The notes: generated by a model from the letters alone, not told the origin. A DNA stretch of 34,835 nucleotides from Lachnospiraceae bacterium (GCA_017617395.1 JAFZWG010000077.1:1-34835), one strand, 5' to 3'; shown: positions 17,234 through 25,869, counted from the stretch's first letter. Translations and numbers: made by a program.

Positions 17234-17521
17234 TCAGTCGACAACCAAAGCGATGATATCGCTCTGCTTTACAACGATGTACTCCTCCTCGCCGAGCTTG
17301 ACGTTCGTTCCGGAATACTTCGAATAAATAACCTGATCGCCTTCCTTGACCTGCATGGTAACTTCCTTGCCGTCAACCATTCCGCCGGGGCCCACAGCCA
17401 CAACGATGGCTTCCTGAGGCTTCTCCTGCGAAGCGGTAGTAAGGATAATACCGGATTTCGTAGTCTCCTCCGCAGCCTTCTGCTTCAAAACAACGCGATC
17501 GCTCAAAGGTACTAATTTCAT
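17234..17521 (-). CDS. groES: Co-chaperonin GroES (10 kDa)
   Basis: A 95-residue GroES, the heptameric lid of GroEL. The start at 17521 (MKLVPLSDRVVLKQ) is chosen over an in-frame ATG 33 bases earlier because family members begin here and GAGGG lies upstream. The mobile-loop region KQKAAEETTKSGIILTT and the C-terminal EYIVVKQSDIIALV are typical. First gene of the heat-shock operon. Confidence 0.96.
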   Translation of the reverse strand: MKLVPLSDRVVLKQKAAEETTKSGIILTTASQEKPQEAIVVAVGPGGMVDGKEVTMQVKEGDQVIYSKYSGTNVKLGEEEYIVVKQSDIIALVVD

Positions 17522-17571
17522 GGTAAAGCCCTCTTTCCATTCTGAATTTGTCATTTCTGACGCCGCTAACA

Positions 17572-17600
17572 GTTATATCACACTCTGTTAGCACTGTCAA
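17572..17600 (-). promoter_or_regulatory. groES-groEL promoter
   Basis: On the minus strand TTGACA, 17 bases, TATAAC. The -35 box lies inside the CIRCE operator, so HrcA binding would block polymerase directly. Transcription starts near 17565. Confidence 0.8.
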
Positions 17601-17614
17601 GCGTCGAGTGCTAA
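17588..17614 (-). promoter_or_regulatory. CIRCE element (HrcA operator)
   Basis: Plus-strand TTAGCACTG-N9-GAGTGCTAA: the CIRCE consensus TTAGCACTC-N9-GAGTGCTAA with one mismatch (base 17596). HrcA represses groESL through this element in Firmicutes and is released on heat shock. An extra 8-base inverted repeat GCTAACAG-N12-CTGTTAGC (17565-17592) shares one half-site and spans the -10 box. Confidence 0.93.
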
Positions 17615-17819
17615 TTCTTTTGTGAAAGTTTTGCGCCCGTTTCTTCGAAAAATGCCCCGAAAAAGCCTCATTTTCCGCACTCCGCACAAAAAGCATCCAT
17701 GCATTTTGTGGAATGTGACAACAACTTTCGAAAAGCTCGAAAAACCCCTGCTCTATCCGGAGAATCGCGCCCCCTATTCTTGGCTGGAATGCGAATGGAA
17801 GCGACAGAAATCGCAGACA
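17615..17819. other. Non-coding stretch upstream of the groES promoter
   Basis: About 205 AT-richer bases between the groES operator and the terminator of the MBL-fold gene. It contains one copy of the dispersed octamer (CATTTTCC at 17669) and no convincing gene. A 77-codon minus-strand open frame spans the terminator and lacks a ribosome site. I see no further promoter. Confidence 0.5.
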
Positions 17820-17866
17820 TAAAAAGAAGTGACCGCCTATCCACTCCCAGGAACCCGGTCACTTCT
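17820..17866 (-). terminator. Terminator of the lipoprotein/MBL operon
   Basis: A perfect 11-base-pair stem AGAAGTGACCG/CGGTCACTTCT with a 20-base loop. On the minus strand it is followed by TTTT. A small GTCGCCG/CGGCGAC hairpin (17880-17896) precedes it. Confidence 0.8.
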
Positions 17867-17932
17867 GACTTATGCAGAGGTCGCCGCTTCGGCGACACCA
17901 TTTGTTGCTTTTATTGTACAGGAATCACCCTG

Positions 17933-18772
17933 TCATGTCAAGTCCGCCCGGGCAAGAATCTCCTCCCCGCTTCCGAAATACACCAGCTGTTCGCCGAGGA
18001 CCGGCTTCATAATATCGTAGGCCGGAAGGCTCGTGCAGTGGCCGGTGAAATAAAGAACCGGCAGCTTCCGCAGTTCCTCCGCTGTCTCGCGGATGGTCGC
18101 GATCTCGACCTCGTTGTAGGGCTCGTTTTTCATCATATGGAAGCCGCTCACCACGGCGTTCGGGTAATCGCCGAAGAGCTCATGATAGCGGTCCAGAATA
18201 TTCAGCATTCCGTTGTGCGCACAGCCGCCGATCAGCACGCTGCGGCCGGCGTCGCGAACCACGACGTACTGCTCGTGGTCAAACGTATCCTGCACGAAAC
18301 CGTCTTCGGTGCGCCGGGTCAGAATCCGGTTGCCCTCGGGCCAGAGCCGTCTGCCGGTCACGCCCCCGAATATACAAATCTCCGGGTCAAGCTCGGTCAC
18401 AATATCCCCTGGCAGAAGCCGCGTCTGAGGAAGCGCGAGAATAGCCTTGTCAATTCCGATGTAGTGCGCCTCGCCGCGCATGTTCCAGTAATCGCGGCCC
18501 GCAAGTTCGTTCAAATAGATTGCGGCCTGCGGATTCTTCTGCGCGAAGCTCATCACACCGCCGGAGTGATCGTAGTGCCCGTGGCTTACGATCAGCGTGT
18601 CAACCGAGGACAGGTCGATGCCCAGTGCGGCTGCATTTTCCCACGTGCGATCGTCCTGGCCGGCGTCCACTAAAAGGCGGTGATGCGCCGTCTCCGTATA
18701 CACGGAGAGCCCGTGTACGCACTGCATTCCGGGCACATCGCCGATATCATTCATCAAAATCACGCATCGCAT
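17933..18772 (-). CDS. MBL-fold metallo-hydrolase (COG1237-like)
   Basis: A 279-residue metallo-beta-lactamase-fold enzyme. The metal-binding motif is SHGHYDHSGG (His64, His66, Asp68, His69). GGCAHNGMLNIL in the second half and FTGHCT near the C-terminus supply the remaining ligands. The GCxHxGxxNIL pattern places it near the dihydropterin/aminobenzene phosphate synthase-like group (COG1237). In bacteria the substrates of this group are mostly unknown. A cytosolic hydrolase is likely, as no signal peptide is seen. The start follows GGAGG. It is 35 bases downstream of the large lipoprotein gene and shares its terminator. Confidence 0.85.
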   Translation of the reverse strand: MRCVILMNDIGDVPGMQCVHGLSVYTETAHHRLLVDAGQDDRTWENAAALGIDLSSVDTLIVSHGHYDHSGGVMSFAQKNPQAAIYLNELAGRDYWNMRGEAHYIGIDKAILALPQTRLLPGDIVTELDPEICIFGGVTGRRLWPEGNRILTRRTEDGFVQDTFDHEQYVVVRDAGRSVLIGGCAHNGMLNILDRYHELFGDYPNAVVSGFHMMKNEPYNEVEIATIRETAEELRKLPVLYFTGHCTSLPAYDIMKPVLGEQLVYFGSGEEILARADLT

Positions 18773-18807
18773 CGTCTCACTCCTCCGACCGAATCAAACC
18801 GCATCGA

Positions 18808-21333
18808 TCACTTCGCCGAATTCATCCACTCGCCCTGTCCGAGCGGCACCAGCCAGCGGTTTCCGCTCTCGCGGTCCGTCACCGTAAGCCATGCAATCCG
18901 GCGCGTCTTCGCCGGCGTCACAATGGTGCCGTCCAGTGTCGTCTCGGCCTTGCGGCGGTTGAAGCAGATGTAGACGCTGCACGTAAAATGCTCCGTCTCC
19001 ACCGTCTTCCATGCCTCGCCGGGCGCGAATTCGGTGTTTGCCGACTCTTCTCTGCCGGGCTCGGGATCCGAAACCGTAATGTTATCGATGCTCACGCCGT
19101 CCAGCAAAAGCTCCCCGCCGGACATCTTCACGGAAAGCACGGGCGCGCCCGATGCATTGGTCAGCACTGCCTCCTCGAGCGCAAAGCCCTTCGTACTGTA
19201 TTGTGTCTTTACCGTGATCTCCGGTCTCGCTTCTGCCTTCGCCTCTGCGTCGCCGTATGCCGCAAACGCGTACTGCTTCTCACCCAGCGAAAGCTCAAGG
19301 TCACCGCTCTCCGTGGCGACGATCGCGCCGGAGGAAAGCACGGTCTCCGAACCGGTGCCGGCGTGGCTTCCGGTTTGCGACATCTCGGTCTTTGCCATCG
19401 TCACGTCGGTCGCGATGCCACCCGCCGTCAGGCGGAAGCGGTAGCCGCACTCATAGACGACGGAACCTTCGTTCCATTTGCCGTCCTTCGCCAGGCGAAC
19501 CAAAAGCTCGCCGTCGTTGGTGATCATAAACATCGCAAGAATACTGCTGTCCTGCGTAGTCGTCACGAAGAATACCTTGCGCACGAGGACTGCGCTCGAG
19601 TAATCCGGAAGCTCCACGTAGCGGGAGCCCGAAAGCGCCGTGTCTGTCGCGGTGTCATCCTCCGCAGAATCCTTCGTTTCGGTATCATTTTCCGCGGAAT
19701 CACCATTTGCGGAATCTTTCTTCGCATCATCATTCTTCGCATCGTCGCCCGCGTCATCGCCCGTCGGATCACCGGTCTGTTCCTCGGCAACGTCGAACTC
19801 CGCAACCGTCAGGGTGTTGCCCTCGTAATCAGCCGTCACGGTGCATTTGCCGCTGGAAACCTTGTGGCGGAGCGAAAGTTGCTTCCCGTCCGCGAGCGCG
19901 ACGGACACGTCGCCCGTGTAGCGATGATTGCCGGCGTCGTCCACGGTCATGCCGAGCGTGATTTCGCCGAGCAGGGTGCCCTTTTTGTAATCGTCGACCG
20001 TCACCTCGCCCTCGACGTAGGAGGGGTTGGCCGGATCGGCGGAAAATGCGTACAGCTCCCAGCCCTCGCCTCCGGTCGGACGCAGCACAAGTCGCACTGC
20101 GGAAGCGACAGCCGAAGCACCGTTCTCCTCCGCCGGAAGCCAGTCGCCGACAAGCACGGGAACATCCACGGTCGTCTCGCTGCCGGGATCGGTGAACCGC
20201 ACGATCGTATGCTTGCGGTATGCGGGGTTGCGAACCAGCAAAGCGCTGTAGGAGGTGCCGTGATACACCTCATCGATGCTGACAAGCTCCGCCGAAAAAG
20301 TACCTGCCGACGAACGGGCTATGACCTTGTCGCTGTCGGGGTTCTCGGTCGTGCCGTTGTAGCGGAAGACAACCGGAGCGTTCATGCCGGACAAGAGTCC
20401 GGTGCCGTCGTTCGCCTTCACGGTGCCGTCCGCAAGAAGTGTAAACGGAGCGCCGTCCGGGAAGTTTGACTCGTCGACGGTGATCTTGCCGTACGCGTCC
20501 TCGGTCACCTGCAGCGCGGCGGTCCGCCGGGAATTTGAATCGCAGGTCACGCGGTAGCGAACGCCCTCGTCCTCGAGGCCGACGCGCGAATACAGCATCT
20601 GCTCGAACTCCTCGCCGTTGCTTCTGGAAACGCCCACGGAGTAGGTTCCGTAGCGCGGGTTGTTCACTTCTGCGTTAGGCGCAACCCGGCGGCTGACCAC
20701 CTCCGCGCAGTGGTCCGTATCCCAGTTGGTGTCCTGCAGAGTATACGTATAATTCTGAATCGTGCGATTGATCTCCCCCTCGGAGAGAATGTCGGAGTAA
20801 ATGTTCAGCGTCAGCACGCCGTCGTTGTTGACTCCGAACAAAACGTTGCTCATCGTGCTGTCCGACTGCGGCTGGTCGAGCCACATGCTGAAACCGTTCT
20901 TCAGATGCCCGTCCTCATCGTACTCCTCGAGGCCCTTGACCGTCAGGCGCGAGCGCCTTCCGCTGTCGGCCGGCCACGAATTCACCATACTCGTGCCCTG
21001 CGGCGTCGTCAGATACACGCGGGTCGTGCCCTTGTCATCCTCCTGCCAGAACCGAAGCCACGTCTCATCGCCGATCGTCAGGCGCACCTCGCCGCTCAGT
21101 TCCCCCAGCGCAAGGGACTCGATGTCCCCGAACACAAGCTTTCCGAAAACCGCATCGCCTCTTTGAAAATTAACGCCCTCGGGCGTCACCGTCATGAAAA
21201 ATTCACCCTGCTTCGGATCGTCCGGTTTCTTCCTGCATCCGGCCGCAAAAGCCGTCACGCACAGCAGAAGAAGCAGGCAAATGAGACAGCGCCCGCATTT
21301 TCCGACAAATCGATTGTTCCCACATACACTCAT
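18808..21333 (-). CDS. Large lipoprotein of unknown function
   Basis: An 841-residue lipoprotein. The start at 21333 (MSVCGNNRFVGK) gives a normal signal peptide LICLLLLLCVTAFAAGC with the lipid-modified Cys. An ATG at 21390 would leave only a few leader bases after the promoter. I do not recognise a family. The protein is almost all beta-rich, with TVKANDGTG- and DGKQLSLRH-like strands. Near residues 535-590 a hydrophilic Asp/Glu/Lys/Ala/Ser/Thr linker (repeated units such as DDAKNDDAKKDSANGDSAEN) divides it into two parts. Four or more scattered cysteines follow the lipobox. Context suggests a cell-surface protein co-transcribed with a cytosolic hydrolase. Confidence 0.7.
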   Translation of the reverse strand: MSVCGNNRFVGKCGRCLICLLLLLCVTAFAAGCRKKPDDPKQGEFFMTVTPEGVNFQRGDAVFGKLVFGDIESLALGELSGEVRLTIGDETWLRFWQEDDKGTTRVYLTTPQGTSMVNSWPADSGRRSRLTVKGLEEYDEDGHLKNGFSMWLDQPQSDSTMSNVLFGVNNDGVLTLNIYSDILSEGEINRTIQNYTYTLQDTNWDTDHCAEVVSRRVAPNAEVNNPRYGTYSVGVSRSNGEEFEQMLYSRVGLEDEGVRYRVTCDSNSRRTAALQVTEDAYGKITVDESNFPDGAPFTLLADGTVKANDGTGLLSGMNAPVVFRYNGTTENPDSDKVIARSSAGTFSAELVSIDEVYHGTSYSALLVRNPAYRKHTIVRFTDPGSETTVDVPVLVGDWLPAEENGASAVASAVRLVLRPTGGEGWELYAFSADPANPSYVEGEVTVDDYKKGTLLGEITLGMTVDDAGNHRYTGDVSVALADGKQLSLRHKVSSGKCTVTADYEGNTLTVAEFDVAEEQTGDPTGDDAGDDAKNDDAKKDSANGDSAENDTETKDSAEDDTATDTALSGSRYVELPDYSSAVLVRKVFFVTTTQDSSILAMFMITNDGELLVRLAKDGKWNEGSVVYECGYRFRLTAGGIATDVTMAKTEMSQTGSHAGTGSETVLSSGAIVATESGDLELSLGEKQYAFAAYGDAEAKAEARPEITVKTQYSTKGFALEEAVLTNASGAPVLSVKMSGGELLLDGVSIDNITVSDPEPGREESANTEFAPGEAWKTVETEHFTCSVYICFNRRKAETTLDGTIVTPAKTRRIAWLTVTDRESGNRWLVPLGQGEWMNSAK

Positions 21334-21400
21334 GATTTCCCATGTTCCTTTGCCAAAAATGTCCACCGAAGGAAACGATGGTTTTGCCATCGCTTTCTAA

Positions 21401-21429
21401 AGTATACCGCGTCCGAAAACATTTTTCAA
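21401..21429 (-). promoter_or_regulatory. Promoter of the large lipoprotein/MBL operon
   Basis: On the minus strand TTGAAA, 17 bases, TATACT, starting near 21394. It is back to back, about 28 bases apart, with the promoter of the YegP-like gene. Confidence 0.65.
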
Positions 21430-21456
21430 CGATTTCCCCTTCCCCATGATTTTGTC

Positions 21457-21485
21457 TTGAAAATATGGCGCCGCGATGGTACAAT
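21457..21485 (+). promoter_or_regulatory. Promoter of the YegP-like gene
   Basis: TTGAAA, 17 bases, TACAAT, giving a leader of about 58 bases that ends in a full AAAGGAGGT ribosome binding site. Confidence 0.7.
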
Positions 21486-21549
21486 GAACCTGTGAATATT
21501 CATACGAAGGAGACGACGGTCTCTTTCGAAATCAAAGGAGGTATCACCC

Positions 21550-21918
21550 ATGGGAAAGTTTGTTATCAAGAAGACAAAGACGGGCGTTAAGTTCGACCTG
21601 AAGGCAACGAACGGTGAAGTTATCGCCACAAGTGAGGTTTACACGACGCTGACCAACTGCAAGAAGGGTATTGCAAGCGTGGTCAAGAACGCTCCCGTTG
21701 CCGGGATCGAGGATCAGACGGTTGAAGGGTATGCCGTTGTTAAGAATCCGAAGTTCGAGATCTACACCGACAAGAGCGGCGAGTTCCGTTTCCGCCTGAA
21801 GGCTACGAACGGCCAGATCGTTGCTGTCAGCGAGGGCTACAAGAAGAAGTCCAGCTGCGAGAACGGCGTTGCAAGCGTTGCAAAGAACGCTGTCGGCGCA
21901 CCGATCGACGTTGAGTAA
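21550..21918 (+). CDS. DUF1508 (YegP-like) tandem-repeat protein
   Basis: A 122-residue protein made of two DUF1508 repeats: KFVIKKTKTGVKFDLKATNGEVIATSEVYTT and KFEIYTDKSGEFRFRLKATNGQIVAVSEGYKK, each followed by a helix CKKGIASVVKNA or CENGVASVAKNA. This is the whole YegP fold. The family is small, abundant and cytosolic; its role is unsettled, with stress links proposed. The near-consensus Shine-Dalgarno and the preferred codons suggest strong expression. Monocistronic, with a hairpin terminator. Confidence 0.9.
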   Translation: MGKFVIKKTKTGVKFDLKATNGEVIATSEVYTTLTNCKKGIASVVKNAPVAGIEDQTVEGYAVVKNPKFEIYTDKSGEFRFRLKATNGQIVAVSEGYKKKSSCENGVASVAKNAVGAPIDVE

Positions 21919-21955
21919 GAACAGTACCTAACTTTCATAAAACTTTTCCTTTCAA

Positions 21956-21989
21956 GAAACAGCCGCACGGTTCGCCGGGCGGCTGTTTC
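21956..21989 (+). terminator. Hairpin terminator after the YegP-like gene
   Basis: A perfect 11-base-pair stem GAAACAGCCGC/GCGGCTGTTTC with a 12-base loop. The T-rich tail is inside the stem end (GTTTCATTGTC), so termination may be moderate. It may also serve the convergent YfhO-like gene. Confidence 0.65.
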
Positions 21990-22043
21990 ATTGTCTTCAC
22001 TGTTTCATTGTCCGACCGCAATCCCCGGAAAATGCTCCCTGCC

Positions 22044-24968
22044 TCACTCGCGCGGAACCTCTCTCCTTCTCCACACCGCCGGCACGATCACGATTCCCGC
22101 AAGCGCCAGCAGGCCCAGGATACTGACGACGTTGCCGAAGCGGTGTCCCGTCGCGCGGAACGTCACGCAAAATTCATGCTCCCCCGCAGGAACGTCGCAG
22201 CCGATCAGCCCGCCGTCCGCAATGAACGCGGAAACCCGCTGACCGTCGACGGTGACCGTAAAGCCGTCCGCCCAAGGATACGTGATGATCATGGTGCCGG
22301 CTTCCTTCGCCGAGATCCGGCCCGACAGCGTTCCGTCCGCATCGACGCGGATGTCTGTCGCCATCGTCACGTGCTTGCGAAGCGCACGAAGCGACTCCAT
22401 CGGTACCCGCGAGACGGAGAACGGCTCGTACCACACATCCCCCTGGTTCGGAAGCTCGACCAAAAGGAAGGAATCATTTGCCGACGAAACCGCAAAGAGG
22501 AAGTTGTAATTGCCGTTCGGGCGGGCATTGTTCGTGCCGGAGAGCGTGTTCGCGATGTTCTGCACGATCGCCTCCGTGCGGTGCTCCCGCATCTGCAGAA
22601 GTCTCGTCTCCACAAACCACAGGTAGTCGCTCATGTCCCCGCCGAGATAGACCTGCCATGTCTTGCCCTTCAGCGTCGGGAACATCAGAAGGTCCTCCGA
22701 GCCCCCCGAAACATCAAAGCGAAGATCCGATTTCATCAGTTCGGGTTCGACACCGTCATCGGCAAGCGAAACCTCCGGCAAATCCTCCTGCACCACCGCG
22801 TACCGAAGCAGCGCGATGCGCCTCTGCACCGGCGTCAGGGAAAGGTATTGCTCGAAGCTCATCTTCGCGTCGGGCAGAAACGCCATGGCGTAAGCATCCT
22901 CGCTTCGCGCCACCGTGAAGTCGCCCTTCGACGCCACCGGCACGTAGCCCGAGGGCAGCTCGACCTTCTCATTGTTCCAGACGTCAATCTCGGTGCGGTC
23001 CGTCAGGATGTAGCGAACGCCCATGAGCGTCTGGAACGTCCAGTCGCTCTGCGGCGACAGCGAAATGTCGTTGACCGTCGGATTGGCCAGCTTCAGATAG
23101 CCGTACACCATTTCGAGATAATCCCGGTTGTACACCGAGGAGTAAAAACCTGTCGTGCGGTAGCGGCTGTCGTAGACGGCATTTGCCGCAAGCTTCGAAG
23201 CGCTTAGGTCATTGCTCCGATAGGTCCGCGCGATCTCGCCGTCCGCGTCGTAGGCCTGCGCAAACAGCTCCGCCTTGGCCTCGGAGTGAAGCTTCGACGC
23301 CTCCTTCCTCGTAAGAAGCGTATCACCCGTCGAGTAATACACTGTCACCACCAGAGCGAACGCCGCGGTGAACACCGTGAGAATCCGCGTGTTTTTGCGG
23401 TGCGCCAAAACGATCAAAACCGGAAGCAAAATCCAGTCCGCCGTAAACAGAAATGTCTCCTCATAATATCCCGAGAAAAATGCCCATGCAACTGCCAGAG
23501 CGAACGTAATCCAGACGATGCCGCCTGTCTCATTTGCCGGGAAACTGCGCCCGAGCCACTGAAGCTTCGCGTCCCGCTTCCCGCGGAACTCCTTCGTAAA
23601 CCACATGGCGATCAGCAGTGCCGCGAGAGGGATGAACGGGATCAACGCCTTCTCCCGCGAGTACAAAAAGCCGTTCAGGATGTATCTCGCAAACGGCCAG
23701 ACGCATACTAAAAGTAAGCTTCCCGCCAAAAAACGCTCCGGCGCCGTAACCGCGGGCGGAAGATTCTCCTCGGGCTCCTCTTCCTCCAAAAGCTCCTCCG
23801 CGGGAACTTCCTTGTCCCCGATAAATGCAACCGTTTTCTCTTCCACCACGGTCTTGTTCTCGTCAAGCGGAAGCTCAAAATCCTCCGGAAGCTTTCCGTC
23901 TTCCGCATAGCTTTCCAAAAGGCGCATCTCCTCCTCGAAGTCCCCCTTCGGAATCACAGAGGCTGCAGGCTTTTCCTTCTTCTCGCGTCTCGGTTTCTCC
24001 TCCTTAGAACTTCGGAACAGTAAAGACAGCGCCGCGTACAACACGATCGCCGTCATGCCGAGGCCGTAGCCCGCGTAGAGCGCCTCGTGCATGGGAAACT
24101 CCGGAAGCAGCAGAGAAATCAGACTCTCCTCACCCTCAACGTTCGGAGAGCGCCCCGCCATAACCGCCAGAAGCGTCGGCACAAGCAAAGCGCCTGCCGC
24201 CGCGATTCCCGCGCAGATGTGAAGTGCAAAACGGATGGCTGTGGGGAGAAAACGATGAACGCGTACGGCTGACGCATTTTCCGGGGAAGCGAGCGTCCAC
24301 CAGCGGTACACACCGTAGATTGTGAGAACCACAACCGACGGCACCGCGTGAAGATAGCTGGTGAGGAACAAAAGCGTGACCATGCACGCGAGAAGGTCGC
24401 CGCGGCGCTTTAAAAAGTACCGGTCGACGCCCATCAGACCAAGCAGGAGAAACGGAATGTATGCCACGTATACCACCTGCTTGTGCGAGTGGTACAAAAG
24501 AGGCGTCGCGAACGCGAACAATGCGGTCGCAAAACGGATGGCGGTGTCCGAAAGGCTTGTCCCGAGCTCACTCCCGTGGCGCTTGATGCCGCGAAGCCAC
24601 GCGTGGAACAGCCACACCGACGAAATCAAGAGAAGAACGGAGACGACCTCCACGTATGTTACCATGGACACCCACGGCAGGAGGTAGCTCGGCAGAATGA
24701 CGGGGTTCATCATCCCATAGTACGCGAAGTTAAACGCGTTCTGCCCCGCGCCGATCTCCGGCAGAAAATCGGGCATCAGCTCGCCCGTCTGATAAAAATG
24801 CTGCCGGAACACATCCGGCAACACGCTGTGCTGGCTCGCCCAGTCCACCGCGGATCCGTAGCGGTTCCCCGTTCCGATCAGAATCGCGATCGCAACCAGC
24901 AAAATCGCGGTGATCGCCGCAAGGAACCCAAGGTCGCTCCGGCTCTGAGTTTTGATATCCTCCTCCAT
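22044..24968 (-). CDS. YfhO-like polytopic membrane protein
   Basis: A 974-residue protein of the YfhO family (GT-C-like membrane glycosyltransferase fold). The start at 24968 (MEEDIKTQSRSDLG) follows GGGGGAGAG; an earlier ATG lies in the leader. About 12-13 hydrophobic segments are spread over the first two thirds, and a soluble C-terminal domain (about 560-945) precedes a last TM. The family motif DWASQHSVLPDVFRQHF after TM1 is present (Asp near the start of the extracellular loop). In Firmicutes YfhO-type proteins glycosylate lipoteichoic or other surface polymers (known for B. subtilis YfhO). Residues about 320-411 are an unusual charged, acidic cytoplasmic insertion. Confidence 0.82.
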   Translation of the reverse strand: MEEDIKTQSRSDLGFLAAITAILLVAIAILIGTGNRYGSAVDWASQHSVLPDVFRQHFYQTGELMPDFLPEIGAGQNAFNFAYYGMMNPVILPSYLLPWVSMVTYVEVVSVLLLISSVWLFHAWLRGIKRHGSELGTSLSDTAIRFATALFAFATPLLYHSHKQVVYVAYIPFLLLGLMGVDRYFLKRRGDLLACMVTLLFLTSYLHAVPSVVVLTIYGVYRWWTLASPENASAVRVHRFLPTAIRFALHICAGIAAAGALLVPTLLAVMAGRSPNVEGEESLISLLLPEFPMHEALYAGYGLGMTAIVLYAALSLLFRSSKEEKPRREKKEKPAASVIPKGDFEEEMRLLESYAEDGKLPEDFELPLDENKTVVEEKTVAFIGDKEVPAEELLEEEEPEENLPPAVTAPERFLAGSLLLVCVWPFARYILNGFLYSREKALIPFIPLAALLIAMWFTKEFRGKRDAKLQWLGRSFPANETGGIVWITFALAVAWAFFSGYYEETFLFTADWILLPVLIVLAHRKNTRILTVFTAAFALVVTVYYSTGDTLLTRKEASKLHSEAKAELFAQAYDADGEIARTYRSNDLSASKLAANAVYDSRYRTTGFYSSVYNRDYLEMVYGYLKLANPTVNDISLSPQSDWTFQTLMGVRYILTDRTEIDVWNNEKVELPSGYVPVASKGDFTVARSEDAYAMAFLPDAKMSFEQYLSLTPVQRRIALLRYAVVQEDLPEVSLADDGVEPELMKSDLRFDVSGGSEDLLMFPTLKGKTWQVYLGGDMSDYLWFVETRLLQMREHRTEAIVQNIANTLSGTNNARPNGNYNFLFAVSSANDSFLLVELPNQGDVWYEPFSVSRVPMESLRALRKHVTMATDIRVDADGTLSGRISAKEAGTMIITYPWADGFTVTVDGQRVSAFIADGGLIGCDVPAGEHEFCVTFRATGHRFGNVVSILGLLALAGIVIVPAVWRRREVPRE

Positions 24969-24992
24969 GATCTCTCCCCCGTGTTTCATAGA

Positions 24993-24998
24993 ATTGTA
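24993..24998 (-). promoter_or_regulatory. Possible -10 box of the YfhO-like gene
   Basis: TACAAT on the minus strand, 25 bases before the start codon. I see no convincing -35 at 16-18 bases (CTGTAA), so the promoter is weak or needs an activator. The inverted repeat ACAGAC-N10-GTCTGT at 25018-25039 lies just upstream. Confidence 0.35.
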
Positions 24999-25017
24999 TC
25001 GAAAAGTATCTTTTCTT

Positions 25018-25047
25018 ACAGACAAACTCCCCCGTCTGTGCTATACT
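25018..25047 (+). promoter_or_regulatory. Promoter and operator-like repeat of the PIG-L gene
   Basis: TATACT (25042-25047) with a poor -35 (CAGACA, 25019-25024) at 17 bases. A perfect inverted repeat ACAGAC (25018-25023)/GTCTGT (25034-25039) covers the -35 region. It could be a binding site shared with the divergent YfhO-like gene. Confidence 0.4.
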
Positions 25048-25137
25048 GAGGATTGGAAAAATACGAAATCCGCCGCGTCTGCGGCCGGGTTTTATGTGCA
25101 AAGCCGCGGGAGTGTGGCCCGACGGCGGGAAGGAACT

Positions 25138-25854
25138 ATGTTACGCAAGTTATTGGGAAAGCTGCCGCGTGCGGTTCGAATCGCAATCATCGCGGTCCTC
25201 GCGGCGGCCGCAGCATTTTTCGCACTGGTCTATGTGTGCAACAAGCCGTACCTCCGGATTCCGAAGGTGACGACGGAGCAGCTCGACGAGATTGATCTCG
25301 AGCATTGCTACAATCTGATGATCGTGGCGCACCCCGACGATGATTATCTCTGGGGCGGTGCGCACCTTCTCTCCGGCGACTGGTTCGTCGTCGTGCTCAC
25401 AAACAAGGACAACAAGGTCCGCTCGGCGGAATTTGCCGAGATGACGGCCGCTCTCGGAAACAAGGGCATGATTCTCGGCTACCCCGACAAGATCGCCCGC
25501 CGCAGGAGCGACTGGAGCTACTGGGAGGACGACATCCGGGAGGACATCAAGACCATCCTCTCCTACAAGGACTGGAACATGGTCGTCACGCACAACGCCG
25601 ACGGTGAATACGGTCATCAACACCACAAGGCGACCCACCGCCTGACCGTCGAGGCCTTCGATGCAATCGGATGCGGAAGTGATCTGTATTTCTTCGGCCG
25701 CTACTACAAAAAAGGCGAGGTTCCTACGAACCGCGAGCTTGATTCCTACACGATCAACCAAAAGCTGCAGTACGTCGACATCTACTTAAGCCAGTCCAAA
25801 ACGATCTGCAAGCTCGCCCACATGCTCGCCTACGAAAACTGGGAGAAGCGCTGA
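25138..25854 (+). CDS. PIG-L/LmbE-type deacetylase, membrane-anchored
   Basis: A 238-residue protein. Start 25138 follows GGGAAGGA. An N-terminal basic stretch and one TM (14-33) anchor it, with the enzyme probably outside. Metal motif AHPDDD (64-69) is the family AHPDDE with the final Glu changed to Asp. The second metal motif is GEYGHQHHKAT (His160, His163). The family removes the N-acetyl group from N-acetylglucosamine-type sugars with zinc. It is divergent from the YfhO-like gene, so both may act on a surface glycan or lipid-linked sugar (inference). It ends 15 bases before the convergent lipase gene. Confidence 0.85.
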   Translation: MLRKLLGKLPRAVRIAIIAVLAAAAAFFALVYVCNKPYLRIPKVTTEQLDEIDLEHCYNLMIVAHPDDDYLWGGAHLLSGDWFVVVLTNKDNKVRSAEFAEMTAALGNKGMILGYPDKIARRRSDWSYWEDDIREDIKTILSYKDWNMVVTHNADGEYGHQHHKATHRLTVEAFDAIGCGSDLYFFGRYYKKGEVPTNRELDSYTINQKLQYVDIYLSQSKTICKLAHMLAYENWEKR

Positions 25855-25869
25855 CGCAGCAAATCCCCG

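Noticed and set aside
17668-17901. Minus-strand open frame of 77 codons upstream of groES
   Set aside because: It spans the terminator hairpin at 17825-17866 and has no Shine-Dalgarno.
19620-19800. Short direct repeats in DNA (GCGGAATC, GCATC-type units)
   Set aside because: They encode the Asp/Ser/Lys-rich linker of the large lipoprotein; low-complexity coding sequence, not a CRISPR or separate repeat element.
18520-20469. Plus-strand open frame of 649 codons
   Set aside because: Antisense to the large lipoprotein and MBL genes; composition is Arg/His/Ala-rich and no promoter or ribosome site fits.
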